64,000 nucleotides of DNA from Bacteroidota bacterium (GCA_947478465.1 CANJWH010000004.1:35102-99101), one strand, 5' to 3'; numbered from the stretch's first letter, positions 47,960-58,059 are shown. The notes: generated by a model from the letters alone, not told the origin. Numbers and translations: made by a program.

Positions 47960-50419
47960 TTACATCGGATCTACATCCACGCTCACAATCACTGACTTAA
48001 ATTCTTTCTTCAGTTTCAGTTGTGTTATAATCTCGCGCAGCTTTTCTTTAATACCTGAAGGCGCAATTTCGCGCTCAATCTTCAGAAGAAATGTTTTCAG
48101 GTAAAGACCTTTGATGCGGGCAACCATAGGGAACTCAGGCCCAAGCAGGTTTTTGCCAAATGCATTTTTGCCTTCAAATGAGATAAAGCCGCAGGCAGTA
48201 TTGAGTACATCTACGTTTTTATGTTTCAGTGTTATTTCAACCAAACGAAAAAACGGAGGATACGCAAAACTTTTCCGTTCGGTTATTTCGTTGGCATACA
48301 TGGCTTCGTAATTATTAGTAATCACCTGCTGGACGATAAATTTCTCAGGGTCGTGTGTCTGTATAATTACTTTTCCTCTTTTCTGTTTTCTACCTGCGCG
48401 TCCGCTTACCTGTGCCATCAACTGATAGCTGCGTTCGTGCGCACGGAAGTCAGGGAAGTTCAGCATTCCGTCAGCATTTAAAATGCCCACTAAACCAACA
48501 TTGTCAAAGTCCAGACCTTTGGTGAGCATTTGTGTGCCTACTAGAATATCAATGTTGCCATCTTCAAAATTTTCAATAAGCTGCTGGTGCGCATATTTTC
48601 CTCTCGTGGTATCTAAATCCATGCGTGCAATTTTTGCATCAGGAAAAAAGATGCCAATTTCTTCTTCAATCTTTTCGGTTCCAAAACCTTTTGCCTGCAA
48701 AGCGGTGTCGCCACACGCAGGACATGTAACAGGAACTTTTTCGGTGTAGCCGCAATAATGGCAACGGAGATGATTTTGATATTTATGATAAGTCAAAGTA
48801 ACATCACAGTTTATACAGTGCTGAGTCCATGCGCAGGTATTGCATTCCAGCACGGGAGAATAGCCACGCCTGTTCTGGAATAGAATAACCTGTTCTTTAT
48901 TTGTCAGCGCAAGTTCCATATTCTCCAGTAACATGGGAGAGAAATTGGATTTCATAAGCTTTCGCTTCTTAGCTTCTTTAATATCAGAAATAAAAATTTC
49001 AGGCATCAGCACACCACCATATCGGCAAGCGAGTTTTACCAACCCATATTTACTTATTTCGGCATTACAATAACTTTCAATGGAAGGTGTAGCAGAACCC
49101 AGCAACGTTTTTGCATTATGAATTCGAGAAAGAATAATAGCAGCATCTCTGGCATTATATCTTGGTGAAGGGTCGTATTGTTTGAAAGAAGAATCATGTT
49201 CTTCATCTACAATCACCAAACCAAGGTTGGAGAAGGGCAGGAGCAGAGCAGATCGGGCACCAAGCAGAACTTTCGGTTCCCCGGATTTGATGATGTTATT
49301 CCACACCTCCACCCGTTCATTGTCGTTTAGTTTTGAATGGTAAACGCTTACAGCATTGCCAAACTTTTTTTGCAGGCGTGAAGTAATTTGAGTGGTGAGC
49401 GCAATCTCGGGAAGAAGATACAAAGCCTGTTTTCCGGCTTTCAGCGTTTCTTCAATTAATCGCATGTATATCTCTGTTTTACCGCTGCCGGTAACACCGT
49501 GCAACAGCACTACATCTTTTGTTTCGTAATGTTTGTGAATACTTTCAATAGCAGTTTGCTGCTCTTCGCTCAGATTTAGTTCAGGACTTTTGGCATTGCC
49601 AATGTCTTTCAGTCTGCCTGTTTCAAAAGTTTCAATTCTGAAAATATTTTTCTTAACCAGTGCAACGAAAGCAGCGTTGGAAGAGTGAACAGCTTTTAGC
49701 AGCGCAGATTTTTTTACAGGATTTTCTTCACCCTGATAGCGTCCTGAAAGATTAAGTAAGGCAATAACAAGCTCCGCTTGTTTCTGTGCCCGTTTAAGCG
49801 AATCAAAAATCTGTTCTAATTTTTCTTCATCAAATTTCTCTGCCAGAAACACAAAATCTTCGAGTTTGGGTTTAAATTTTTCTTTCAGTTCTTCTTCGCG
49901 CACAAGAACTTTTTTCTTCACCAGATCGCCAATGATCTTATCAATTGTTTTGCGCTCTGTTACCACTATAATATCGCTCAGCTTCATGGTAGTGTTATTT
50001 TCCAGCGCTTCAACAATCTTTACTTCAATATCAGTGAGGTTTGAAATGTCACCATCAAAATCAGGGTGTAATGCAATTACTGTTTCACTTGAAAGTTTTA
50101 GTCCCGATGGTAATGCAGCATTCATTACTTCGCCTTCGCTGCACATATAATAATCTGCCATCCATTTCCATAATTCCATTTGTTTGTCGTTTACGGAAAT
50201 ATGTGCATCAGGTAATTCCAGAATGTATTTTGCTTCGTAATTCTGCGGTGGCTTTTCATGAACTGCACCAACAATACCGGTATAAAGCCTGCTTGCTGCA
50301 AACTGCACAATCACGCGATGGCCTACCCGAATCACCTCATTCATTTCCTGCGGTACGCGATAGGTGTAGCGTTTGGGAATGGCAAGCGGAAGAATAATGT
50401 CGGCAAAAAAGGTTTTCAT
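47960..50419 (-). CDS. priA: Primosomal protein N' (replication restart helicase)
   Basis: LLHGVTGSGKTEIYMRLIEE, DEEHDSSFKQYDPSPRYNARDAA, zinc-binding cysteines CNTCAWTQHCINCD...CHYCGY...CPACG. Confidence 0.97.
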   Translation of the reverse strand: MKTFFADIILPLAIPKRYTYRVPQEMNEVIRVGHRVIVQFAASRLYTGIVGAVHEKPPQNYEAKYILELPDAHISVNDKQMELWKWMADYYMCSEGEVMNAALPSGLKLSSETVIALHPDFDGDISNLTDIEVKIVEALENNTTMKLSDIIVVTERKTIDKIIGDLVKKKVLVREEELKEKFKPKLEDFVFLAEKFDEEKLEQIFDSLKRAQKQAELVIALLNLSGRYQGEENPVKKSALLKAVHSSNAAFVALVKKNIFRIETFETGRLKDIGNAKSPELNLSEEQQTAIESIHKHYETKDVVLLHGVTGSGKTEIYMRLIEETLKAGKQALYLLPEIALTTQITSRLQKKFGNAVSVYHSKLNDNERVEVWNNIIKSGEPKVLLGARSALLLPFSNLGLVIVDEEHDSSFKQYDPSPRYNARDAAIILSRIHNAKTLLGSATPSIESYCNAEISKYGLVKLACRYGGVLMPEIFISDIKEAKKRKLMKSNFSPMLLENMELALTNKEQVILFQNRRGYSPVLECNTCAWTQHCINCDVTLTYHKYQNHLRCHYCGYTEKVPVTCPACGDTALQAKGFGTEKIEEEIGIFFPDAKIARMDLDTTRGKYAHQQLIENFEDGNIDILVGTQMLTKGLDFDNVGLVGILNADGMLNFPDFRAHERSYQLMAQVSGRAGRKQKRGKVIIQTHDPEKFIVQQVITNNYEAMYANEITERKSFAYPPFFRLVEITLKHKNVDVLNTACGFISFEGKNAFGKNLLGPEFPMVARIKGLYLKTFLLKIEREIAPSGIKEKLREIITQLKLKKEFKSVIVSVDVDPM

Positions 50420-50527
50420 TTAGATGGCGAAGATAGAATCTATTTAACCACAGTTTTGAACAAATTGAAGTGGATGAAATTTAATCGGTCAGATAGAGAA
50501 CACTTAAAAATTAAATAGCTTTACCAC

Positions 50528-50845
50528 ATGAAAAAGTCTTCAGTTTTCACTACTAAAATTCTCCCGGTAATTAAAAATAAGTATGTAATTACAATTCTTG
50601 CTTTTCTGCTATGGATGACCATTTTTGACGAGAATAATTTTATAGCTCAATATAAAACACGACAGAAATTACAGGAACTGGAAAAGGATAAAAAATACTA
50701 TACTACAGAAATAGCAAACAATAAAGAGAACCTGAATGAACTGATGAGCAGTATGGATAATCTTGAAAAGTTTGCACGCGAAAAATACCTGATGAAACGC
50801 GACAACGAAGATATTTTTGTGTTTGTAGAGGAAGAAAAGAAATGA
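50528..50845 (+). CDS. Septum formation initiator family protein (FtsB/DivIC-like)
   Basis: One TM helix followed by coiled coil: QYKTRQKLQELEKDKKYYTTEIANNKENLNELMSSMDNLEKFAREKYLMKRDNEDIFVFVEE. Confidence 0.87.
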   Translation: MKKSSVFTTKILPVIKNKYVITILAFLLWMTIFDENNFIAQYKTRQKLQELEKDKKYYTTEIANNKENLNELMSSMDNLEKFAREKYLMKRDNEDIFVFVEEEKK

Positions 50846-51753
50846 AATTACTGAAAGAACTTTGCGCAGTTCATGCGCCTTCGGGCAGCGAAAAACCGAT
50901 GACAGATTTTGTTCTCGGTTATATTAAAAAACAAAAGAAGAAATGGAAAGTAAAACCCGAAATCCATAGTGGTGGTGACTTGCAGGATTGCATTGTTCTT
51001 GTTTTCGGAAAGCCGCGCACTGCAATTTTTGCGCATATTGATTCCATTGGATTTACAACCCGTTACGAAACGGAGTTGGTAAAAATCGGTGGTCCGGCTG
51101 TGAAAGATGGTTGGAAATTAGTGGGTAAAGACAGCAAAGGTGCAATTGAATGTACTCTGAAAATTGATAAGGATAAAAATCCGCATTACACTTTCAATCG
51201 CAAGATTGACCGTGCAACTACGCTCACATTTAAACCGGATTTTCGCGAGACAAAAGATTATGTTCAATGCTGTTATATGGATAATCGTCTTGGTGTTTGG
51301 AATGCTTTACAGGTTGCTGAAACATTAGAGAACGGAATAATTGCCTTTTCCACCTACGAAGAACATGGAGGAGGAACAGTTGGATTTCTTGCAGGATTTA
51401 TTTACGAGAAGTATAAAGTGAAGCAGGCTTTGATTTCGGATATTACTTGGATAACGAATGGTGTTCAGGCAGGCAAAGGAGTTGCGGTTTCTATGCGGGA
51501 TTCGGGAATTCCGCGCAGAACATATTTGGATAAAGTTGTTGCTATTGCCCATAAATCTAAAGTTCCATTTCAGATTGAAGTAGAATTTAGCGGTGGAAGT
51601 GATGGCAATCAATTACAAAAAGCCCCTTATCCATTTGATTGGTGCTTTGTAGGTGCTCCTGAAAGCAATGTGCACACACCCGATGAAAAAGTGCATAAAA
51701 AAGACATCGCGGCCATGACCGCGATGTATAAAGTTTTAATGAAAGAGTTGTAA
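50842..51753 (+). CDS. M42/M20-like zinc aminopeptidase
   Basis: LLKELCAVHAPSGSEKPMTDFV; AIFAHIDSIGF; STYEEHGGGTVGFLAG; VEFSGGSDGNQLQKAP. Confidence 0.85.
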   Translation: MKLLKELCAVHAPSGSEKPMTDFVLGYIKKQKKKWKVKPEIHSGGDLQDCIVLVFGKPRTAIFAHIDSIGFTTRYETELVKIGGPAVKDGWKLVGKDSKGAIECTLKIDKDKNPHYTFNRKIDRATTLTFKPDFRETKDYVQCCYMDNRLGVWNALQVAETLENGIIAFSTYEEHGGGTVGFLAGFIYEKYKVKQALISDITWITNGVQAGKGVAVSMRDSGIPRRTYLDKVVAIAHKSKVPFQIEVEFSGGSDGNQLQKAPYPFDWCFVGAPESNVHTPDEKVHKKDIAAMTAMYKVLMKEL

Positions 51754-51756
51754 TTC

Positions 51757-52464
51757 TTAAAATAGAATTTTCAGTAAGTCTTCTTTAGTTTGCAGACCAC
51801 TTTTTCTTGCATACTCAGTTCCGTTTTTATACACAACAAAAATTGGAATTTCGGTTACACCCATTTCTTCTGCAAGTTGCTTGTGTTCGTCAATATTGAT
51901 TTTTACAACTTTTAATTTGCCATCGTTTTCTTTGCCTAGTTCTTCTAGCATGGGAGACATTTTGCGACATGGAGCACACCAGGGTGCATAGAAATCAACT
52001 AATACAGGAACTTCAGCGGTTACCAATTTTTTAAATTCAGCAACACTCATTGACGCTTTTGCAGCGCCACTCCCGGGTGTAACATCTAGTCCGGCTGCTT
52101 TCCATTTAAGAATTCCTCCTTTAAGTTCAATCACATTTTTAAAGCCTGAACTGCGCATTTCATTGGCAGCAGAAGAACTTCTTCCTCCCGATAAGCAGTA
52201 AACAAAAACAGGTTCGTCTTTGTCCAACTTCCCAACTTTCTGGTTAAACTCATCAGAATTGTAATTGATATTAATAGCTCCCGCAATATATCCCCCTGAA
52301 AATTCTTCAGGTGTGCGTACATCCAGTATTACCGGATTATTTTCACTGTGAATTTTTTCGCTGAATGCTTTTGCGTCTAATTGTTGTCCCGCCCCATTAT
52401 TGTTGCAGGCAGCTACAAAAAATGTAAGAGCAGCAAAGAACAAGTAATTTATTTTCTTTCTCAT
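51757..52464 (-). CDS. Rhodanese-thioredoxin fusion lipoprotein
   Basis: Lipobox FVAAC; rhodanese loop YCLSGGRSS; thioredoxin VDFYAPWCAPCRKMSP. Confidence 0.93.
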   Translation of the reverse strand: MRKKINYLFFAALTFFVAACNNNGAGQQLDAKAFSEKIHSENNPVILDVRTPEEFSGGYIAGAININYNSDEFNQKVGKLDKDEPVFVYCLSGGRSSSAANEMRSSGFKNVIELKGGILKWKAAGLDVTPGSGAAKASMSVAEFKKLVTAEVPVLVDFYAPWCAPCRKMSPMLEELGKENDGKLKVVKINIDEHKQLAEEMGVTEIPIFVVYKNGTEYARKSGLQTKEDLLKILF

Positions 52465-52465
52465 A

Positions 52466-52765
52466 TTATGTATGCTGATTAATGATTTCTTCTAATTGAT
52501 TTGCCTGTATCACCCCCGATTGTCTCCATTTTATTTCACCTTTTTTAAAAAGAATAAGTGTTGGAACGCCTTGAATATTATAAGCGCTTGCTGCTGATGG
52601 ATTTCTGTCAACATCAATTTTTATTATTCGTGCTTTATTACCAATTTTCTTTTTCAGGTCATCAAGAATTGGTTTCATCATTTTGCAGGGTCCGCACCAT
52701 TCGGCTGAAAAATCAACCAATACAGGTGTTTCGCTCCTTGTTATTTGTTGAAATGTTTCGTTCAT
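52466..52765 (-). CDS. Thioredoxin
   Basis: 99 aa; VLVDFSAEWCGPCKMMKPIL, IQGVPTLILFKKGE. Confidence 0.94.
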   Translation of the reverse strand: MNETFQQITRSETPVLVDFSAEWCGPCKMMKPILDDLKKKIGNKARIIKIDVDRNPSAASAYNIQGVPTLILFKKGEIKWRQSGVIQANQLEEIINQHT

Positions 52766-53235
52766 AAAGATACTGTTGTTTTGGTTGCTACTTCAACTAC
52801 AGGATTTAAAATCACTTTTGAGTTGATAGAATTGGAAATTAGACATGCGCTTTCAGATTTTTGCAACACACGATCTGCACGTTCGCGGTCGCTTTCATTT
52901 GCAATGGTTACATGTGCATCAAGAATAATTTCAGTCATTCTGAATTTGCCTTCTATTTGTTCCAGCTTTCCTTTTGAGTTGCAATGAAATTCTGTGAATT
53001 CAAGTTTTGAGTTTTCGGCTATTGCAAGGAATGTTGTCATGAAACAGCTGCTTACCGATGCGGTAAACAAATGTTCAGGAGACCAGATTCCCGCAATGCC
53101 TTTTGGAAATTCAGGTGGTGTTGCCACTTCAATGCAACCATTTTGGTTTGTCAAAGCATTCAATTCAGGCGAACACATCATTCCCTGACGGTCGTGCTTC
53201 CAACTGATATTTACGTTGTAATAATGAGGTTCCAT
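52762..53235 (-). CDS. OsmC family protein
   Basis: GIWSPEHLFTASVSSCFMTTFLAIAENSKLEFTEFHCNSKGKLE; conserved Cys in the SCFMTTF segment. Confidence 0.92.
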   Translation of the reverse strand: MEPHYYNVNISWKHDRQGMMCSPELNALTNQNGCIEVATPPEFPKGIAGIWSPEHLFTASVSSCFMTTFLAIAENSKLEFTEFHCNSKGKLEQIEGKFRMTEIILDAHVTIANESDRERADRVLQKSESACLISNSINSKVILNPVVEVATKTTVSL

Positions 53236-53240
53236 TTTAT

Positions 53241-53558
53241 TTATTTTTTAGAAATTTTATTTTGAAGAGATTGCCAGTTTCCGCCATTGTGAACATCTTT
53301 AAAACCATTGCTTTTTAACATCGATTTTGCAGCTCCGCTTCGCATACCTGAGGCACAACAGGTAATGATTACTTTATCTTTTTTTAGTTTGCTGATATGA
53401 CTTGATAACGAATCAACGGGAATGTTTTTTGAGCCTTTAATGTGTCCTCCCGCATATTCACCTTTGCTACGTACATCAATGATTTCTGCACCGGATTTAA
53501 CTAATTCGTGGTAGTCAACAGTTTTTATGCCCAGCAGGTTTTTAATTTTTTCTATCAT
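53241..53558 (-). CDS. Rhodanese-like domain protein
   Basis: EIIDVRSKGEYAGGHIKGSKNIPVDSL...VIITCCASGMRSGAAKSML. Confidence 0.93.
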   Translation of the reverse strand: MIEKIKNLLGIKTVDYHELVKSGAEIIDVRSKGEYAGGHIKGSKNIPVDSLSSHISKLKKDKVIITCCASGMRSGAAKSMLKSNGFKDVHNGGNWQSLQNKISKK

Positions 53559-53562
53559 CTAG

Positions 53563-53766
53563 TTATTTTTTAGGAGAGGTGTTAATTCCAAATGGAAAAT
53601 AAAGTGGACAAAAAGAAAGAACGCTTGTCAGTAGAAAAATTCCTCCTAAGGCAAGCAATACAATTCCTAAAGTTCCTGAAATAGTACCTGTAAAATATAG
53701 TACTGCAATTACAACAGCTACTACTACACGCAGTATTCTGTCAAATGTTCCCATGTTTGTTTTCAT
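53563..53766 (-). CDS. DUF2892 (YgaP transmembrane-like) protein
   Basis: Start re-assigned to 53766 because the longer start overlaps the promoter; MGTFDRILRVVVAVVIAVLYFTGTISGTLGIVLLALGGIFLLTSVLSFCPLYFPFGI. Confidence 0.9.
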   Translation of the reverse strand: MKTNMGTFDRILRVVVAVVIAVLYFTGTISGTLGIVLLALGGIFLLTSVLSFCPLYFPFGINTSPKK

Positions 53767-53790
53767 TGTCTTGTTTTTTAGTTTGTGGTA

Positions 53791-53819
53791 CAAAAGTATT
53801 TCAACAAGCAGGGAACAAT
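53791..53819 (-). promoter_or_regulatory. Promoter ATTG-N17-TACTTTTG (minus strand) for DUF2892-rhodanese-OsmC-Trx genes
   Basis: Plus-strand CAAAAGTA at 53791-53798 and CAAT at 53816-53819, 17-nt spacer; lies between the Crp/Fnr gene and the DUF2892 gene. Confidence 0.55.
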
Positions 53820-53831
53820 CAGCAACTAATG

Positions 53832-54470
53832 TTACATATCGCTCAGCAGCTTGATTTGATTTCGGTATAAAAGCAGTTTGTTTTGGTTCTCTAATTGTTT
53901 CAAAAGGCGCGACACCACTACCCTTGAAGTAGCCAATTCGTCTGCTATTTGCTGGTGTGTTAAATTAATAAGTGCTGAACCAGATGCTTTTGATTTCTCT
54001 TTCAGATAAGTTACCAATCTTTCATCTAGTTTATGAAATGCTATACCGTCAATGGTCCGCAATAGTTCGTTAAAACGCATACGAATAGTTCGCATTACAA
54101 AACTTTTCCAGGTTGGGTATTTGCTCATCCATTCGTCCATTAGTTCAATAGGTATAAGAATTCCCTCTGAATCTTCTTCTGCAATTGCCCGCACTTCGCT
54201 TGCATGGCGCATCATGCAGCAGGTAAAAGTCATTGCGCACGATTCATTTCCGCCTACATAATATAGAAGAAGCTCGTTCCCATTCTCATTATTTCGTGTT
54301 ATTTTCAATGAGCCTTTCAGAACTATGGGAACATATAAAACAGGTTGTCCGATGTCGAGCAACACTTCGCCTTCTTTAAGTTTCAGGTATTTTGCTTTTA
54401 GCCTGATTTCTTCAAGCAGTTCGGGTTCAAATACGTCTTTCAGAATAGCAAGTTGTTCTTTCATGTTCAT
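53832..54470 (-). CDS. Crp/Fnr family transcriptional regulator
   Basis: Cyclic-nucleotide-binding fold (LKEGEVLLDIGQPVLYVPIVLKGSLKITRNNENGNELLLYYV) and HTH (LTHQQIADELATSRVVVSRLLKQLENQ). Confidence 0.94.
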   Translation of the reverse strand: MNMKEQLAILKDVFEPELLEEIRLKAKYLKLKEGEVLLDIGQPVLYVPIVLKGSLKITRNNENGNELLLYYVGGNESCAMTFTCCMMRHASEVRAIAEEDSEGILIPIELMDEWMSKYPTWKSFVMRTIRMRFNELLRTIDGIAFHKLDERLVTYLKEKSKASGSALINLTHQQIADELATSRVVVSRLLKQLENQNKLLLYRNQIKLLSDM

Positions 54471-54521
54471 GCAATATTAGTTGAACACAAAGGAACGGAA
54501 TATGACGGATGTCAGGAATAA

Positions 54522-55622
54522 TTAATCAACCCAGTCAGCAACAAATGTATTGGTGTTGTGCGTGCCGCCATTATTGCGGTTGGAAGAAAATACAACATGT
54601 TTGCCGTTATTTGAAAAAACGGGAAACGCATCAAAAACACCATCAAATGTAATTTGCTCAAGCCCGGTGCCATCAAGGTTAATCATGAAAAGATTGAAAT
54701 GATATCCTTTTTCTGAAGCATGGTTTGATGAGAAAATAACCTTATCGCCTGAAGGATGAAAGAATGGTGCCCAGTTTGCTTTTCCAAGATTGGTTAGCTG
54801 TTTCAGATCACTGCCATCTGCATTACAAATGAATAATTCCATTTTGGTTGGCATTACTAAACCTTCTTTTAACAGGTCTTTGTATTCTTTTATTTCTTCT
54901 TCAGTTGTTGGTCGCGAAGCGCGGAAAATCAGTTTTGTTCCGTCAGGCGAAAAGAAGGCTCCACCATCGTAACCCAAGCCTTTGGTAATTTGCTTTATAT
55001 CCGAGCCGTCTATGTTCATGGTATAAAGCTCAGGGTCGCCCGATCGTAAAGAAGTAAAAACAATTTTATCACCTTTGGGCGAAACAGTTGCTTCTGCATC
55101 ATAGCCGGGAGAGTTGGTCAATTGTTTTTTGATATTTCCTTTCAGGTCGGCAACAAAAATATCGAAGCTGTCATATATTGGCCACACATATTTGTGGTCC
55201 GCTCGCTGCGCTGGTTTTGGTGGACAAGCATCACCGGAAAGATGAGTTGAAGCATAGAGGAATGTAGTATCACCCGGAAGAAAATAGGAACAGGTTGTTC
55301 TGCCTTTGCCGGTGCTTACTAACATTGGTTTGTAACTGCTGTCGGCTTTTGCAACTTCATAAACAAAGATCTGGTCGCATTCAGCACCTAGTTTTTCGTT
55401 GGTGATTTGCATCACTAATTTGCTGTCGTCAAAACTCCAGTAAGCTTCAGCATTATCTCCACCGAAGGTTAATTGGCGCATATTGGTAAGATGTTTTTCC
55501 TGTGGGTAATGAATCGCGCTGTCGCTTGGTGCGGTTTGTTGTTGTTGTGTCTCCTGTTTTGGTGAGCAGGAAGCAAGAATGAAAATTGATATAGTAACAA
55601 GAAGATAATTGAAGTCTTTCAT
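54522..55622 (-). CDS. TolB-like PD40 beta-propeller lipoprotein
   Basis: Lipobox ILASC; repeats such as GYDAEATVSPKGDKIVFTSLRSGDPELYTMNIDGSDIKQIT. Confidence 0.92.
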   Translation of the reverse strand: MKDFNYLLVTISIFILASCSPKQETQQQQTAPSDSAIHYPQEKHLTNMRQLTFGGDNAEAYWSFDDSKLVMQITNEKLGAECDQIFVYEVAKADSSYKPMLVSTGKGRTTCSYFLPGDTTFLYASTHLSGDACPPKPAQRADHKYVWPIYDSFDIFVADLKGNIKKQLTNSPGYDAEATVSPKGDKIVFTSLRSGDPELYTMNIDGSDIKQITKGLGYDGGAFFSPDGTKLIFRASRPTTEEEIKEYKDLLKEGLVMPTKMELFICNADGSDLKQLTNLGKANWAPFFHPSGDKVIFSSNHASEKGYHFNLFMINLDGTGLEQITFDGVFDAFPVFSNNGKHVVFSSNRNNGGTHNTNTFVADWVD

Positions 55623-55670
55623 ACGTGTTTTATAGTTCTAAACCTTAGATTTGCGGCAAATATAAACGCT

Positions 55671-56900
55671 ATGCTCCATAAATTTTTCCATTTCATACTT
55701 TTTCTTTTTGTTGTACAATTTTCGTTTGCGCAGTCATCTGAAGAGATTATCGCTTCACTAAAAACTGACCTCACCTATTTAGCCGATGATAAATTAGAAG
55801 GCAGAGAGACCGGTACAAAAGGTGGTGAACTGGCTGCAGATTATATCGCGAAGCGATTTGCTGAAATTGGTTTGCAACCCAAAGGTGATAATGCAACCTT
55901 TTTTCAGGTTTTTAATCAAAAACCTAAAGGAATTCATGGCGAAACACTTCCAGATATCGTAAAAGAAGTAAGTGTAAAAAATGTTATGGGTTTTATTGAT
56001 AATGGTTCAGCAACAACAATAGTTATTGGTGCACATTATGACCATCTTGGGTATGGTGAAGAAGGTTCATTGAATACAGGCGAGAAAGCCATACACAATG
56101 GTGCAGATGATAATGCCAGCGGGACTTCTGCTCTTATACAGATTGCAAAAGACCTGAAAGGAAAGAATACAAATAATAATTACCTTTTAATTGCTTTTTC
56201 GGGTGAAGAAAAGGGCTTGTGGGGTTCTAATTATTACTCAAAAAATTCTACAATTCCCATCAATACTATTAATTACATGATTAATATGGATATGGTTGGA
56301 AGGCTATCTGAAAACAAACTTGCAGTTTATGGAACAGGTACTTCGCCTGTCTGGAATGATTTGCTGAAAAAAGTAATTCCTGATAGTATAAAACTTTCCA
56401 AAACAGAATCGGGTGTAGGTCCCAGCGATCATACTTCGTTTTACCTTAAAGATATCCCTGTGCTGCACTTCTTTACCGGTCAACATGCCGATTATCATAA
56501 ACCTTCTGATGATGTGGACAAAATCAGTTTCACTGGAATGGTAACTGTAATTAACTTCATTGAAAAAGTGATTGATGAACTGAATGATGATGGTAAACTT
56601 GCTTTCACAAAAACTAAAGAAGAAGACAAAGCAAATACACCTGCCTTTAAAGTTACACTAGGTGTTATGCCGGATTATATGTTCAGCGGAAAAGGCATGC
56701 AGATTAGTGCTGTGCGTGATGGTAAGCCAGCAGCTAATGCAGGTCTATTAGCAGGTGATGTTGTCATTAAAATCGGCAAAACCGATGTGGTTGACATGCA
56801 AACTTACATGCAGGCATTAAGCCTTTATAAAGTAGGCGACAAAGTAAAAGTAGTTGCTTTACGCGGCGGAAAAAAGAAAACAGTGAAGCTTGTGTTTTAA
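55671..56900 (+). CDS. M28 family zinc peptidase with C-terminal PDZ domain
   Basis: VIGAHYDHLGYG, NGADDNASGTSALIQIA, AFSGEEKGLWGS, SDHTSFYLKDIPVLHFFTG; PDZ GMQISAVRDGKPAANAGLLAGDVVIKIG. Confidence 0.94.
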   Translation: MLHKFFHFILFLFVVQFSFAQSSEEIIASLKTDLTYLADDKLEGRETGTKGGELAADYIAKRFAEIGLQPKGDNATFFQVFNQKPKGIHGETLPDIVKEVSVKNVMGFIDNGSATTIVIGAHYDHLGYGEEGSLNTGEKAIHNGADDNASGTSALIQIAKDLKGKNTNNNYLLIAFSGEEKGLWGSNYYSKNSTIPINTINYMINMDMVGRLSENKLAVYGTGTSPVWNDLLKKVIPDSIKLSKTESGVGPSDHTSFYLKDIPVLHFFTGQHADYHKPSDDVDKISFTGMVTVINFIEKVIDELNDDGKLAFTKTKEEDKANTPAFKVTLGVMPDYMFSGKGMQISAVRDGKPAANAGLLAGDVVIKIGKTDVVDMQTYMQALSLYKVGDKVKVVALRGGKKKTVKLVF

Positions 56901-56910
56901 AACAGCTCTT

Positions 56911-58047
56911 TTATTCCTCACTTGAATTCTTCATTTTCATAAGTAAATTGTACGCTCCTTTTGTAACAACTGTTTGTTGCGAAAGAGTTGTTGCATTGTC
57001 TGAAATAATTGCCGTAAAACCATTTTCACTGTTGCCTGTTATTATTTCCACAAGTTCAAATTCGGTTTTACTTTTTGGAACAAATACAAACTGTTTGCTT
57101 TCATAACTTACAATTGCATCTGATGGCACTGTATAATTATTCTCGCTTTTGATTTCTATTTCTGCATTCATAAACATTCCCGGAATTAGTGTTTTGTCGT
57201 AGTTTTCAAAATGACAGTGAACCACTATACTTCTGTCCTGAGTTAAATCCTGACCAATTAATATTATTTTACATGGATATTTTTTTTCCGGATTAGTATT
57301 GTTATAGGCAATTATCTTTTGTCCTACAGTTAGTTGGTTGATGTCTTTTTCATAAACAGTGAGCGCTAAGTGAATATCTGTAGGGTTTACAATTTCAAAT
57401 AGCACATCTGACGGGTTTACATATTTGCCTATATTAACATTTACTCTGGATACATAACCATCAATTGGAGAGTAAATGCTTACACTTCGTGAAAGATTAG
57501 TTTCATCTAATTTGTCTGGATTTATGCTAATGAGTTTTAATTTTTCGGAAAGTGATTTAACTAAGATTTTCTGCGCTGTATAATCATTCTGCGCCTGCTG
57601 AAATATTTTATCGCTGCTGGCTTTACTTGTGTTTAAATCCTTTTGGCGGTTAAACTCTGCTTCAGTTAAGTTTAATTTTGCCTTCGCAGTCAGATAGTTT
57701 TCCTGCAATGAAATGTACTGCTGGTCTTCAATAACAGCCAGCACATCTCCTTTGCTGATGTGCATTCCCGGTAAAAGTTCTGTTGTTTTTAAATATCCAC
57801 CTAAAGGCACACTCACTGAAAGCATGTTTTGTGGTGGAACATCGATTACTCCATTCACTTTCAGTATTGATGAAATGATTTTTTGTTCCGGTTTAGCTAT
57901 TGCTATTCCTGCATTCTGCAATTGTGCTTCTGAAATAGTAACGGTATTTTCAGTTAAAGCTATTGATGTTTTGGTTTCTTCGGATTTATTACTTGAACAG
58001 CCAGCTAAAATTGATATAGCTATTGATAGTGTGATGAAATATTTCAT
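56911..58047 (-). CDS. RND efflux periplasmic adaptor (CusB/CzcB-like), lipoprotein
   Basis: ILAGCSS lipobox; MHISKGDVLAVIEDQQYISLQENYLTAKAKL; YSPIDGYVSRVNVNIGKYVNPSDVLFEIVNPTDIHL. Confidence 0.93.
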   Translation of the reverse strand: MKYFITLSIAISILAGCSSNKSEETKTSIALTENTVTISEAQLQNAGIAIAKPEQKIISSILKVNGVIDVPPQNMLSVSVPLGGYLKTTELLPGMHISKGDVLAVIEDQQYISLQENYLTAKAKLNLTEAEFNRQKDLNTSKASSDKIFQQAQNDYTAQKILVKSLSEKLKLISINPDKLDETNLSRSVSIYSPIDGYVSRVNVNIGKYVNPSDVLFEIVNPTDIHLALTVYEKDINQLTVGQKIIAYNNTNPEKKYPCKIILIGQDLTQDRSIVVHCHFENYDKTLIPGMFMNAEIEIKSENNYTVPSDAIVSYESKQFVFVPKSKTEFELVEIITGNSENGFTAIISDNATTLSQQTVVTKGAYNLLMKMKNSSEE

Positions 58048-58059
58048 GATTGATTTCTT

